Below are positions 49,674-63,119 of a DNA stretch of 64,000 nt, in pieces (the first letter of the stretch is position 1; each line of letters opens with the position of its first letter). A program made the position numbers and the translations under genes. The notes beneath the pieces were generated by a model that saw nothing but the letters and a program-made list of their open reading frames with translations, did no database searches and was not told where the DNA came from. Source of the stretch: Fratercula arctica (lineage: Eukaryota; Chordata; Aves; Charadriiformes; Alcidae). Location: contig CANTUZ010000001.1 in assembly GCA_947846985.1 (NCBI GenBank), positions 111,431,757 through 111,495,756 of the forward strand, given 5' to 3'.

Positions 49674-51407
49674 AATCTATGCATTTAAGAATCTTTTGTT
49701 TCCTTACATTCTCTTATTAAGGTGAAGTATTACATTCTCTTGGTAAGGTGCCTCACAATTAAGTGACACCACAGTGTTTTCTCCTGAATGCTACTCTAAT
49801 ATTACAAATTCTCTCTTTTGCTCTAGGTGCAGTGATGAGGCAGCATCCCAACTACCTGTTGTGTTTTTAAAGGGTATGCCCAAAATAACTACCCTGTTCA
49901 CAGCTGGTTTAAACATCTTCATGCGTCAAGTCCTTAAATGACCTCTTCTCTTTTTGGAGAAAAGCAGTAACATAAAGCATGCTGTTTAAACATTTGCTGC
50001 GTTCCACCTAATTATACAGATGATGCCTTGCAAAACTAAAGTGTTTCATTTTCCCTCCAAAGTTTCCCTTGCCTTTGGCTGATTTGGTCTCTGTTCAACT
50101 GGACCATTACAAAGATCCATGCTCTGAGGCTCTTCAAAGCACAGTAAAATATTTCTGTCGTTATGACAGTTACCTCTCAAAGAATCATGAGTTTCCAGCA
50201 AATCTTTTATATACGTATTTTCTCTCCCTACAAGTTATGGATGAATCTAACTCCCCCCTCCAATTGACATCCTCAGTTTTTTTTTATGATGTGATTTTAT
50301 TTTTTAGTTAGATACAGTACTTCTCTAAAGAAAGTTGTAGAGATTCCATTATCCTAGAAACTCAAACTAGAGTAGATATTGCAAAAAGACTAAAACAAAA
50401 TAAATTGCAGCAAACATCCGTTCTTATCAGACCAGTTCTGTCCTTCCTTTTCCCTTTCCCCAGAAGATTACTAGTTTATTCAAGTTTGCAGTAAGAGCAG
50501 ATACACAATCAGCTGAATTCTTCTTCTGTCACCAGAGTAGGCACTGTAACATACTAAGGACTACTTAGGGCTACCTAAAGATTATGATCAGCTAGCTTGC
50601 TTGGACACCGACAAATATTTCACTGCAGCTGTACAGAAGACAGGACAGTATAACTTGCTTTGCTCCTTGGTAGGCTTGCAGAAGGGTGTGGATACAGTTA
50701 GCTAAGCTAGCCTTTTAGTTATTTTTCTTCAGGTGACTGATTCACATCAAGCACAGAGTAACCAAAATACATGAACAAAACAGTATCTAATACACTCTGC
50801 CCTACAAGAACTGAAGAAATTATCTCCGTGTGTTGTACATGTGTGATATCTCACATCATGCACTCATGATCTTCATCCTAGTCTCAGAAAGGTAAGATAT
50901 TGCAAGCTGAGTTGCTGTCTAAGGTTCATTTCTCAAACAACTGGATATATTTGATGTTTCTAAACTCTGAGTTGAAGATAGTATTATATTCTTGCAAATG
51001 TTCCTGTACCCCAGTTCCATTTTATGTTCTACAGATACATGAGCATCTCCTCTCCTCTTAACGTTATTTACACTTCCATTTTCAAACAAGACCTGAGGCA
51101 AAGCAAGGCTGCTTGCTTCTGGGGATGGAAGCTTCATGTGAGCTCTTGTGTCCCTTAGATTAGGTCACACTAAGGGGCACAAATTCACAAAGTGAGAGTT
51201 ACAAAGGAAAATCAGGAAAAGAGGAGATGGATACAATAAATCAGGAAACAGACAATGTGACAAAAAAAACCCCAAAACTATAGATAGGATTACTAACAGC
51301 TTTCTCTTCACAACCTTGAAAGTATCATCATGTTGCAAAGACACAGCCATGCTATATTATGTACTGATGCTTTGGAGATAACAAAAAAGCAGATCTATAA
51401 ATGCTAT

Positions 51408-51422
51408 CCCCCCCCCCCCCCC
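51408..51422. repeat. Poly(C)15 tract
   Basis: Fifteen consecutive C residues, unusual in AT-rich DNA and prone to sequencing and replication slippage. Confidence 0.9.
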
Positions 51423-54400
51423 AAATTGTTTGTAGTTACAGAAACATCTGTAGAACATAAAATGACAAAAATATTCCCCAGTAATATATATATTCATGAA
51501 TAACACTCACAATGCCTGTGTTTATTTTCATATACCACTCTTACCACTGCCATCTTTGCCTATTGGTAATTATCGGCAAGGTTGCCTGCTATTTATTCTG
51601 GCAAGGTCGTCAGCTATTTATCCTTACACTTTTTTTGAAAGTATCAGATGTATTAGCCTGGCTTGCCACCCAGTCCTTCTTTCTGAGGACTAGCACACAA
51701 AGAACTGATTCTGAGCAGCCCCCCACAAGTTAAATATTCATTTTACAATACCTTACACATACTAATATACGAGTTAGCAGGAGGAAAAAAGCTACTCATA
51801 ATTACTACTGAAGAGAAAAAAAAACCTGCTTGGCTTTCTACAGCTATAAGTTCCCCACCCCATATCTGATACATTTTCTCTGTTATTTAAGGGAACATAT
51901 AATTTGTTCCACCAGCAGCGCTGTAGTCGCAGACCCCATCCCTCTATCAGAGCAGCAGCACAAATGCCTGGCCACCCTCTGCTCTGCCCTGTCAGCTGAT
52001 AAGCCACCGAGTCCCATAGCAAGAGCATTATTTTCACCCATATTGCCTCAGAAGAAGCCTTTCCTCAAATACTCTCCCCATTGCCATCACTCTCCTGTTA
52101 CTGAGTGTACGGGCACACTTTGATAGCAGATCAGTTACTCCTGTCTTTACTGAAAATATTAGGAATAGTACTGTTAGTAAGCTGGCTATGAGTTAGAAAG
52201 GCAGAAAGAAACTCTTAATATTAACAAGTCATTCACTGATATTCCACCAGTGACCTCTTACAGGCAACATCAATATGTAGGACCACTACATGAACAAGCT
52301 CAGAGTCCCATTAAATATAACACTGGCTAAACATACACGGGGAATAGAAGAAAAGACCGTTTATTGTGTAGAGGTGACTTTTTGGACCTTAACCTCACAG
52401 GCTGCTCCACGTGGGGAGAATTCTGCCTTTTTAGAGTCACATCACTGGTATGATATGTCTCCCTAACAGATCCGGTTTAACACAATTATTTAAGTAGTCC
52501 TGTAAGTATTTATTAATGGCTTTAGAGAACTGCAGGGGAAACTCTTTCTTTCTTTCCCTCAAGGTCCATTGTGCCAGGAAAGCAATACATTCCAAGTTAA
52601 ACCACATAGCAAACAAGGACAACACACTGCAAAATTTATTACTGTTGTAGTAGATTAGGCTCTAAAGTATCCATTGCAAAATGTATAAAAGCCAGCCACA
52701 ATCTTCTCTTTTATGGCTCTTAATCCATGTTTGAGTTCATTGCTATAGGCCTGCTTTACACTAATGGGGACTTCTACAAATGAGCAGATTCTCCGAATTC
52801 AAGAGTAATTATGCTAATGGGACTACTAGCACTAGTTGTAGAGCAGTAGTAACACAAGAATTGCACACAAACCATACATTTCCACACCATTCCATGAGTT
52901 ACTTGCTCCCAAATGAAAACTGTCAGCAGTCTGTGTTTATTTATGTTTTGAAGAAGTAGATCATAATTTGTCTCATTTCTGACACAAAAGCTTCCCTATG
53001 AAGCAAAAACATTTATTTATTTTAATTGACCCTGTCTTGAAATAATCATGGGATTTGTTTGCTGACCAAAAACATTACAACAAAGCTTGTGATTATGGAG
53101 CTAGCTGAAAGCACAGATCTGGGAGCTTTTTCTCCAAGGAAATTGTTTTCATTTTTAAAAACAAACTCCCCTGCCCCATTTTCCAAGGCAAACATTTGAA
53201 AATCTACCTTGTTGTTGCCTATAATGGACCTGTTCAATTTGGCCCCAAAGTTGCAGCTAAAAGCAAATTTTTTACTTCATGGTACATGCAATAGTTTTCT
53301 GATATTAACAGTTATGCCATTCACATGGAGAGTACGTGTGTACTGCAGGGTACAGGTGAGGAGGGAAAAAAGCAACAACACACTACCCAACCCAAAAAAC
53401 ACATCTTGCTAAATCAAATCCACCAAATAGACTCATCACTTATAATTGGCACTGCTGTGCGTATAGCAAGTAATGCAACTGTGTGCTATTGCTCCGTAAG
53501 GGCTATTTATATACTGTGACACACTGAAATACTCTGCTGCAAAAAGGAGTAGTCTAAAACAGCAAAGCCCTGTCTCACAAGTAAGCTCTTGTCTGGCTTT
53601 GTTAGCATCAGGGAAGTCTAAGAAGGACCGACACCTTTATGTGATGCAGAGAATTAGGATCAAAGCAACCCTTCCGCGATCTGACATTGTTTTACGCTCT
53701 GAAGTACATTGACCCTTTTAAATTTGTTTACTAGTTTGACCTTTCTAAATTAAACCCTTACTTTTGTTTTTTTCCTGTCGAAAATAAAACACAGACAAAA
53801 TTGCGAACTAGGTGTAAACTGATCAAAGATTCATTAAGAACAAGACAAACAGCATATCAGGTTAAATGTACTACACCATTAGATGGTTTAAACAGTTACT
53901 TCAGTAAATTGAACCCCACACTGCAAAAGTAAGACTTAATAGATAGAAACGTGTCCCTAAGAAGTCAGAGCCAGTCAGGTTTTGTATAGCTGATACTTCT
54001 GTATTTGAGACTTTTCATACTAATATAATGCATTAATATCTAATACACACAATGCCACATTAAAGTCATGAGAACAGGGGAAAAAAAAAGGTAAAGAATG
54101 AGACACTTGTTTAAAAGAGTCAATACAGGTCAAGGTTTCAGAGGAATTTAATACTGCTGCTAATCACTACATCATCCATGCAAAATATATAGAAGTAAAG
54201 TCACAGTTTGGCAATAACATAGCCACAACACAGTCAGTGGAGATCAGAAAGAAAGGGCTGTTATATACTTTATTTCTCCTATTCTAGGAAATAAGAATCT
54301 GAGTGCTAGCGTTAGCTTCCTGCAGTCAGTATGTATACATGGAAGCAGGCAAGAATCACAGATGAGAGTTCCTTGCAATTAAATTAAGAAGCAAAAAACA

Positions 54401-56707
54401 AGAGTACAGGGTCCAAGGAGAATTCCACCATCTGTATACTGATGCAAAGCAGTAGTCCTATTCAGCAGTAAAGTCACCATCTCAATATCTTTGTTCCCAA
54501 ACCCCTCTTCCAAGATTCAAATAGCAAGACTCTAACATGCTGAATAAGCGATATCCCCATCAGACAAAGGATACAATCCCCAAGTCTCCATTTATTGAAA
54601 CACAGTCGAGGAGTTGCAAAATGCAATGAGGTAAAATCCATTTTGAGTACTGTTCTAGCCTCCCAAAGATTAAATCAGTCTAAGTTTGAGAATTTATAAT
54701 GGATATATAAGGTCATGGTCAACCATCTATCTAAACTGGCTCTGCTTTGAGCGTGGGACTGGTCCAGAAGAACTCCAAAATCCTTCTTGTCTAAATTATT
54801 CTACTTATCATTCATTTATGCCTTGCCCAACACTGCAAAGCAAACAGAGCATCTGTCCTCCTCCCTTCTCCTACAACACATCTGAACTGAGCCAGCTACA
54901 TTTGCTCCCAGTACCGGTTTAAGTATTAAGAACATCTTTGGGAAAGTTTTCACTGGCTTTCCAAATTCCCCTTCCAAAACTCAAAATGCAGTAAAGCAGC
55001 AATTATTGCATGAAATTTTGACAGACATTTTGGAAAAAAAAATGTTTTCACACTATTTAAATCCTGAGAGTTTCTAATACAAGAAGTGATAGAGACAGCA
55101 CTTCTTAAAGAAATGGACAACAATGACTTCAAAGGGCTTTGCATTCATGCGGCGGTGATTACGGTATGCACTAGACTTCTGCCGAGTCCAGCAAGTTTTC
55201 TCTGATTGCTCTTATTTCTCTCAACACAACCTGTCCTCATGGCTTTGTGCAGGAATGGTAACAATTTGGAGACAAACAGGCTTAAAACAGGAAGGTCACA
55301 CTGCTTTCCTCCCTGCTAATACAACCTCAGAAAGAACCTCGCACTTTGCCTATGGTGTGCTGTGTTTGCCTACAGAGAGATTATGCTCCCTAGAGTTTTC
55401 TGTCATCAGCTTCTTTGATTACCAACATGGTGATTGCCAGCATACCCTCCTGATTGCAACTTCCAGAGCGTAACACATTTCCAGAAGCAGCCTGGCTTTT
55501 TAGACGCAGGATACTCAGAGCCCAAAGGCGCAACCACGCTATAGTGCATAGACTGTGCGCTTGAGCAGTCATACGCTACAGCATGATGTTGAGATTGCCT
55601 GTGGCTGAGAAACTTTTGGGATTGGACCTTACTGGAAAGTAGAGCCAAGAGGTAGACCTTATTGGGTTAGGTGCAATACCATACTAACATGGTTACCGTG
55701 CTTCCTGGACCAGAGCAGGTATTGCCACACGCTCCTGTGTGCTGACAGTACACATACATGTATATAAGGGTACTAGCCCAAGACTTCTTTTGCAGTACTT
55801 CAGTACACACTGTAAAAGCACTATACGCCACTTCATAGAATGTGATTTTTCAAGGTGTTACCCTTTAATATTAAATATAACTCGATCATAGCAAAATATC
55901 AGACTGCACGATCACTAGAATAAATGAAAATATTATGAAAGAAGGCACTGTTGTTTTAGGAAATGACTGACAGGAAAAAAAACCAAACTTGTGACAGGCA
56001 TGTGACTCAAATTCCTTTGAATTAAGTGCCGTTAACTATATTGGTATTAATATTCCTCTAACTAGCGAGTAAGGATTCACATTACAGAGACAGAAAACTC
56101 CACTGAAGACCAGAGTCATCCTAGATTTATGAAGTTACAAGATCAACACCAGTGGAAGATAAAGGACTTCTATGGTAACATCACTCAGAGTGAGGCTTTC
56201 CGAAAAATAATGTTCAGCAGGAGTTAACTGCAGAGAGATCAGAGGGAAGGAGAAAAAAAAAAAAAAAAATTAAAAGAAAACTGATCAGAGTGAATAAAAC
56301 AGAACATGAGAAGATTTGTGGAGGTACATTTAAGAGAGGAGGATCTCTTACTGTCGCATAATCTGCTTGCTCCTTTATGACCAGTCACCGATAGAAACAC
56401 TTCACTCACTTTTCCAATGACAGTAGCAGTTTTGGTTTACATACAAGTAATCGGTGTCATGAGAACAAATTACAAGATAGTCATGTGTAATTTTAAAAGG
56501 AGAACTGCAGAAACATTACTTTTTTTTTTCCTCAGGTGAGCATTCAAAAAAATGCATATTGCCATTGCACTCACTCAGTACCTTTTAAAGTCTGTTTTAA
56601 TACTTTATTAGGATTTTAAACCATTATTGTATTTTAGGGGACTTTTCAAAAGGTAAGGCAAACTTATAACCTTGGGTTGATAGTAAAATGGTGCACTAGC
56701 AGTTATT

Positions 56708-56724
56708 AAAAAAAAAAAAAAAAA
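56708..56724. repeat. Poly(A)17 tract
   Basis: Seventeen consecutive A residues. Simple repeat. Confidence 0.9.
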
Positions 56725-56856
56725 GAGGAATATGGGTAAAACAATTTTGCTTTATCCACATGGGCTTTTCAGTGCACCTCATAGAGGCGTTAGAAGCTTT
56801 ACCAAGTGATGGGAAAAGAAGAACAAACATGAGTTGCACCACCCTAAATCTCTCTT

Positions 56857-56871
56857 GGGGGGGGGGGGGGG
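56857..56871. repeat. Poly(G)15 tract
   Basis: Fifteen consecutive G residues followed by A and another GGG. Long G runs can form G-quadruplexes and often cause assembly or length errors. Confidence 0.9.
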
Positions 56872-59800
56872 AGGGAAGAAAAAGAAAAAAAAAGAACAAA
56901 CTATGAATATCTATGAAAGCTTATTTTCAATTGGTTGAAAACTGTCTTCTTTTTGTCACCTGATCAGATGTTGCTTTATACACTTTTAGTCATTGTGAAA
57001 TATTTAACACGGCATTCATATACGTGTACTGCCTTGCTTCAAAAAGGTTTCTAAAAAAACCCCATCAAGTTAGATCAAACGTTACTATTTAAGGATTGAA
57101 AATATTAACAGTGCATCTATTGAAGCAAATGAGGGAGAGAATAGCAATGAAGAATGCTAAAGCAGTAAAAAAAGTCCACAAACTTTTCTTTCCTTTAATG
57201 GATGCAAGGAAAATACTAAATATACAAACTGATCAGGTTATGCCAAACACTCCTTAGTTATAACAGCATGGATTCAGTGTACTTCGGTTGACATCTGTTG
57301 TGTGACACCCTATTTACTCCTGTGGGGCTGAGAATTTGCAGCTTCTGTGTGAAGCTGCAGCTTGAGCCATCAGAAATGCAGACTTGGGGAGGTTCACAAA
57401 GTCCTGGGAACGGATGCTTTTTTTCAGCTGGCTTATTCCTGCTTGACAATGACCATTTAGAATGAAGCACCCAGAATATCCCACACTACTCCCTTATCCC
57501 AGTTCAGCATCTATTTAGAGGTGAATCTCAAGAAAAAGGGAGTTGTCTCTAGCCGGCAGCAAAATCCAACTCCTCCAGATGAGTATGCAAACCTGATATG
57601 AATATCAAGTAGCAAACTTGGCTTATATTAATTCTGCACTGAAAAAAGCACTAGTAAGGGAAAAACCTACAAACACTGCCATTTTCCATCCCTGACTATC
57701 ATGTGTGCTCTGACATATGGTACTTCCACCCCTTGTATTGTGATTATAACAGCACACCCCAACCATGTGTGGGGTCAAGCAATATGTTGGGATGAAAATT
57801 CTTAAGAGTCAATATACCTGTGATTTTATTTGCAATGAGAAATATTTATTCTTTATTGTGATGTTAGGATCACATCATTACATCAGGAGCAAATCCTCCA
57901 TCCTTTCTTGATTTTGACCCTTTTCAAACACACCTGAAGGGAGACCTAGTCTTAGAATTGCAATAGCTTCTATGTACTAAACACTGCAAGAATTGTAATG
58001 ATCTTGGCTCATATTTTGTTAGCAAGGGCAAATTTCCTTTAAAGAAAGAGCTAATTACTTTTGTTTCAGATCTCCAAACTCCCTCAAGGTTGCATTGTAA
58101 TGAGATTCAAAAGACTCGCCAGAACTGAGTTGAAAGCACATTTGGCGTTTTTAAATATGCATTCAGATAAACTTGATAAATCTGTTGATATGCTGGTATC
58201 TATTACTCTATACGATACCCTGACATGTTACTCTTTACACAAAATCTGCCAGCAAACATGCTGCACCTTTAGTAGAAAAATGTAATGCATTCATCAGGGA
58301 CTAACAATATAAGAATGTGGAGAAGAAAAAAAAAGACAGCAAATAAAAAGTCAAATGAAAATGCAAAAGAGGCAAGAAGTAATGACTTCCTTCTTGCATG
58401 GATTGAAACCTCACCCGTCAAGCAGCATGACAGAATTAAAGCTAGGTTTAAAAGAGGAAAAAAAAAAAGACAAACATTCTAAGAGAAGCAGTGAGGCTAT
58501 CTTGATTGTACAAATACATACTTCTATTCTGAAAGCTGTCTGTGGCAATGATATTTTTATATTCAGCAGGATTGCATCGCCATTCATATCACACAGGGTG
58601 TTTTACTAGATTTTGTTCTCATTAGCTCTGTGCAAACAACTGAACTAAGAGTGAGGATGCTGAATCCGGTTCTTTCTTGAGCTTTGTTTACCAGATCCCT
58701 CACTAACTCCCAATCAGTTCCACCTCTGCAATTTTATTGAAGGCAATGAGTTTCCACAGGTATTGTCATATACCATAATTAGAAAGCAGTTTCAGTTCAG
58801 TGAGGCTTTATTGGCTTGACAAGCGATACAGGGCTTATAAGTGTCTACGAAGAGAAAGAACATTGCCAGCTCTATCAAAAATCAAGTAACATCCATCAAA
58901 GAGAAAGTGACTTTTTGAGTCTGAGCTTCGATATCCTGTGCTGTCTGTCAGCATCTGCAGTGCACAGGAATTGGACAACCTCCCTTAGTATGTTTGTGAG
59001 CACTTAGCATGCTTCATGTGCAAGATCCCAGCTAGATAAGCTGCAATATGAGTTCTGGTTTCATATTCCTTAAGCACATCTATTTCATGTCTTGTTTTTT
59101 GTACGCAACAGTGTGCATTCTATTCTCTGTCACTCTTTTGTTGCTTTGTAATAACCTTTATGAGTAGTGATAACAGACACGCACAAAATTTGTTGTTCTG
59201 TCTCTTTGTATTTTGGTTAGCAAAGCAGATCGTCGCAGCAACCTGCCTGAATGTTTGCTGTTGCACTCCAGTACTCCCCTAATGTCAGCGACAAGCCTAG
59301 GGCTCTTGAAAGGAAAATTAACATCTCAGCTAGGCTGTCTGTATGGATTTTTAAGAGTAGCATGCTATTTGATGCCAGGTATCTCTTTCCCATGGATGGA
59401 AACCGTGGATGGTCACACGTGAAAGTTACCATGCTGTGTAAAATAGAGTCCTTCATGTATCAGTCAGGCCTTCATGAAAAATATTGTACCGGACTGAACA
59501 CAGGTCTTCACTCTCCAAGGTCTCAAAACCTGTTTTTCATTATCAATTTTACACAAGGACTTAAGGAAATATTTTAAAAGGTTACTAAAGTTATAACCCT
59601 CACTTTCCTCTGTCTTATTCACTGTATTAATAAGTATGCTGAGTAACTGTTATGCTTCATAGGCCCGTAATACATCCACTCGCTTACTAAGAACTTTAAG
59701 CATTCAAATGCTCCAATAACAAGCTATATTCAGTATTGCTTCGTTCGTATTGAGTAGTCACAAGCATGGTATCCCTCATCAGACTCAGATCTAATGGAAG

Positions 59801-60303
59801 TCCTGCCTTTACTATGTAAGTTGCCCCACATATTGCCATTTCTGGCAGATTTAGATCCTTCAGGGAACATGAATTTCCCCCAACAGTTCCTTGATGAGAG
59901 TTGGTAATTGCATCAGTTTGAGCCAGATTGTCACTTAAATCCTCATTTTACTCTCTTTTGCTGTGTCCCCCTCTACCAACCTTCCATATGAAATAAAGCT
60001 AAATTTAAGTAACTCTAGTCCCATGTTTCTTAGAAAAGTATTTTCTATACCATGATTAACATCATATAATATGATCATAGAATCATAGAATTGTTAGGGT
60101 TGGAAGGGACCTTAAAGATCAGCTAGTTCCAACCCCCCTGCCATGGGCAGGGACACCTCCTACTAGATCAGGTTGCTCAGAGCCCCATCCAGCCTGGCCT
60201 TAAAAACGTCCAGGGATGGGGCTTCCACCACCTCTCTGGGCAACCTGTTCCAGTGTCTCACCACCCTCATGGTGAAGAACTTCTTCCTAACATCCAGTCT
60301 GAA

Positions 60304-62102
60304 TCATCCCATCTCTAGTCTTAATCCATTCCCTCTGGTCCTACCATTACCTGACATCCTAAAAAGTCCCTCACCAGCTTTCTTGTAGGCCCCCTTAAGA
60401 TACTGGTAGGCCACTATAAGGTCTCCTCGGAGCCTTCTTTTCTCCAGACTGAACAACACCAAGTCCCTCAGTTTGTCCTCATAGGAGAGGTGCTCCAGCC
60501 CTCTGATCATCCTCGTGGCCCTTCTCTGGACATGTTCCAGCACGTCCATATCTTTCTTGTAGTAGGGCCTCCAGAACTGGGCGCAGTACTCCAGGTGGGG
60601 TCTCACGAGAGTGGAGTAGAGGGGGAGAATCACCTCCCTCAACCTGCTGGCCACGCTTCTCCTGATGCAGCCCAGGATACAATTGGCTTTCTGGGCTGCT
60701 AGTGCACACTGACGGCTCATGTTGAGCGTCTCGTCCACCAGCACCCCAAGTCCTTTTCTTCAGGGCTGCTCTCAAGCCAGTCACTGCCCAGCCTATATCG
60801 GTGCTTGGGATTGCCCCGACCCAGATGGAGGACCTTGCACTTGGTCTTGTTGAACTTCATGAGGTTGGCATGGACCCACCTCTCCAGCCTGTCAAGGTCC
60901 CTCTGGATGGCATCCCTTCCCTCCAGCGTGTCAGCCGCCCCACACAGCTTGGTGTCATCGGCAAACTTGCTGAGGGTGCACTCTATGCCACTGTCCATGT
61001 CGCTGACGAACATGTTAAACAAAACCACTCCCAGTACTGATCCTTGAGGGACTCCACTTGTCACTGGCCTCCACTTGGACATGGACCCAGTGACAGCCAC
61101 TCTTTGGGTGCAGCTGTCAAGCCAGTTCTTTAACCACTGAATTGTCAGTCCATCAAAGCCATATCTTATCAGCTTGGAGACCAGGATATCATGCAGGACA
61201 GTGTCAAAGGCTTTGCTCAGGTCCAGGTAAATTACGTCAGTTGCTCTCCCCTTGTCTATTGATGTTGTAACCTACTCATAGAAGGCCACTAGGTTTGTCA
61301 GGCACGATTTGCCCTTGGTGAAGCCGTGTTGATTGTACCCAAACACCTCTTCATTATTCTTCTGCCTCAGCAGTGCCTCCAGGAGGATCTGCTCCATAAT
61401 CTTACCAGGCATGGAGATGAGACTGACTGGCCTATAGTTCCCTGGTTCCTCCTTCTTTCCCTTTTTGAAAATGGGGATTATTTTTCCCCTTTTCCAGTCA
61501 GTGGGGACTTCACCAGACTGACATGACTTTTGGAATATAATAGAGAGTGGTTTAGCAATGTCATCCACCAGTTCCTTCAGTACCCGTGGGTGTATCCCAT
61601 CAGGTCGCATGGACTTGTTCACTTTCAGGTTCATCAGATGGTCACGAACCTGATCTTCATTTATGATGGGCAGTTCTGTCCAACCCCTGTCATTGTCTTC
61701 TGTGACTCCGGGAGTGTGGCTGGAGCCCTTGCCAGTGAAGACTGAGGAAAAGAAGGCGTTGAGAACCTCGGCCTTCTCCATATCACTTGTCGCCACCTCC
61801 TCCATTTCCTTTCTGAGGAGGCCCACACCCTCCCTAGTCTTCTTCTTACCACTAATGTACCTACAGAAATTTTTGCTGTTTCCCTTGATCTCCTTGGCTA
61901 GATTTAATTCTAACTGGGCTTCAGCTTTTCTCACCAGGTCTCTTGCTGTTCGGACAGCTTCCTTATATGCCCCCCATTCCAGCTGTCCTTTCTTCCACTC
62001 CTTATAAAGTTTCTTTTTGTGTGACAGTGTATCCAGGAGCTCCCTGTTCATCCAGGCAGGTCTCCTAGCATTCTTTCCTGCCTTCCTCTTTGTCGGTATA
62101 GT
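60304..62102 (-). pseudogene. CR1 ORF2 reverse transcriptase, two lesions plus early end
   Basis: In the same register as the endonuclease, this part encodes a linker (Trp-Met-Asn-Arg-Glu-Leu) and the reverse transcriptase. Motifs kept are Asn-Tyr-Arg-Pro-Val-Ser (about 61435), Leu-Asp-Leu-Ser-Lys-Ala-Phe-Asp (61203-61226), Ser-Gly-Val-Pro-Gln-Gly (61041-61058) and catalytic Phe-Ala-Asp-Asp (60954-60965). Lesions are TAG at 61272-61274, a one-base loss in a G run (C run at 60744-60747 on the plus strand) and an early TGA at 60304-60306. The TAG and the final TGA are shared with the 33-kb copy, while the one-base loss is private to this one. Confidence 0.92.
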
Positions 62103-63119
62103 TCACTCCTGGACACAGAGAGGGTGATCCTTGAATACTGACCAGCTGTCCTGGGCCCCCCTTCCCTCTAGAGCTTTGTCCCATGGCACTTTGGCCAGCA
62201 GATCCCTGAAACGATCAATGTCTGCGTGCCTAAAGTCCAGGGTCGTAAGCTTGGAATATATCCTCCTAGTTGCTCTGAGGATCTTAAATTCTATCACTTC
62301 GTGGTCACTGCAGCCAAGGTTATCCCTGAGCCTCATGTTGGTCACCAGCCGTTCCCTGTTGGTGAGAATGAGGTCCAGCATAGCACCTTTTCTTGTTGGT
62401 TCCTCTACCATTTGGAGGAGGAAGTTGTCATCTATGCATTCCAGGAACATCTTGGATTGTTGGTGCCTTGCTGTGTTGTTCCTCCAGCAGATGTCAGGGT
62501 GGTTGAAATCCCCCATGAGGACCAGGGCCTGTGAACGTGAAGCCACTTCTGTCTGCCTATGGAGGGCCTCATCTGCTTGGCTCTGCTGGTCAGGTGGCCT
62601 ATAGCAAACCCCTACTGTAACATCGTCTTCCCCTATCTTCCCTTTAATCTTAACCCATACACTCTCAACCAACTCATCGTCCTTCCCCACGTGGAGCTCC
62701 ATCGATTCTAGCTGGTCACTGATGTAGAGGGCAACACCTCCTCCCCTCCTCCCCTGCCTGTCCTTCCTAAAGAGCTTGTATCCATCTATACCTACATTCC
62801 AGTCATGGGAATCATCCCACCAAGTTTCAGTAATGGCCACTATGTCATGGCTTTCCAGCAGCACAGTGACCCTTAAATCATCCTGTCCATTGCCCAAGCT
62901 GCGTGCATTCGTGTAGAGGCATTTCAGCTGGGCTGGCCGTGTCACCCTCTTGCATGAATCCCCCTTGATTCCCTTGGGGTGTCCCAGTGTGTTGTCTCCG
63001 GCTTGCCTTAGGGTAACAAGATGAGAGCCCTTACTAGGACTCCATCCCTCTGCCCCTGATGTGCTGCCCCACTGTTTGTCACAGGCAAGCATGAAATTAT
63101 TGACCCCTTCCCCCTTCAA
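62103..63119 (-). pseudogene. CR1 ORF2 endonuclease domain, stop-interrupted
   Basis: The frame is open for 338 codons on the minus strand; the first codon is TTG and the true start lies in the missing 5' part. The apurinic/apyrimidinic-type endonuclease motifs of LINEs are visible in order: Ile-Thr-Glu-Thr-Trp-Trp (about 62817-62834), Cys-Tyr-Arg-Pro-Pro (about 62600), Gly-Asp-Phe-Asn-His-Pro-Asp (about 62494-62513) and Ser-Asp-His (62295-62310). This domain nicks target DNA to prime reverse transcription. The frame closes at TGA 62103-62105 and continues in the same register afterwards. The aligned codon is probably CGA in active elements, so the stop looks like CpG decay. Confidence 0.9.

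Larger units (their letters stand above)
47813..60072. other. Unique AT-rich DNA with simple repeats, no gene seen
   Basis: About 12 kb without a recognised transposon or supported exon. It holds a (CAA)n tract at 49653-49673, C15 at 51408-51422, A17 at 56708-56724 and G15 at 56857-56871. The longest open frame near the end (59251-59577, 108 codons) has no recognisable domain. Confidence 0.5.
60073..63119 (-). mobile_element. Young CR1 LINE, about 3 kb, minus strand
   Basis: This is the longest CR1 in the window. The 3' end is at 60073, with two ATTCTATG-type units (plus strand CATAGAATCATAGAATTG) and the CCTTAAAGATC/GGAAGGGACC box. The copy extends through the reverse transcriptase and endonuclease of ORF2 to about 63119, where CR1 similarity stops; the ORF2 start, ORF1 and 5' UTR are missing. 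It is the same subfamily as the copy at 32786-34294, in inverted orientation 26 kb away. Only a few frame lesions are present over about 2.8 kb, so the insertion is young compared with the copies at 0, 4.4 and 18 kb. Confidence 0.95.

Noticed and set aside
59251..59577. 108-codon open frame
   Set aside because: No domain, a second frame overlaps it, and nothing nearby suggests an exon.
61326..62604. Plus-strand open frames of 66-157 codons
   Set aside because: Antisense shadows of the CR1 endonuclease and reverse-transcriptase coding sequence.
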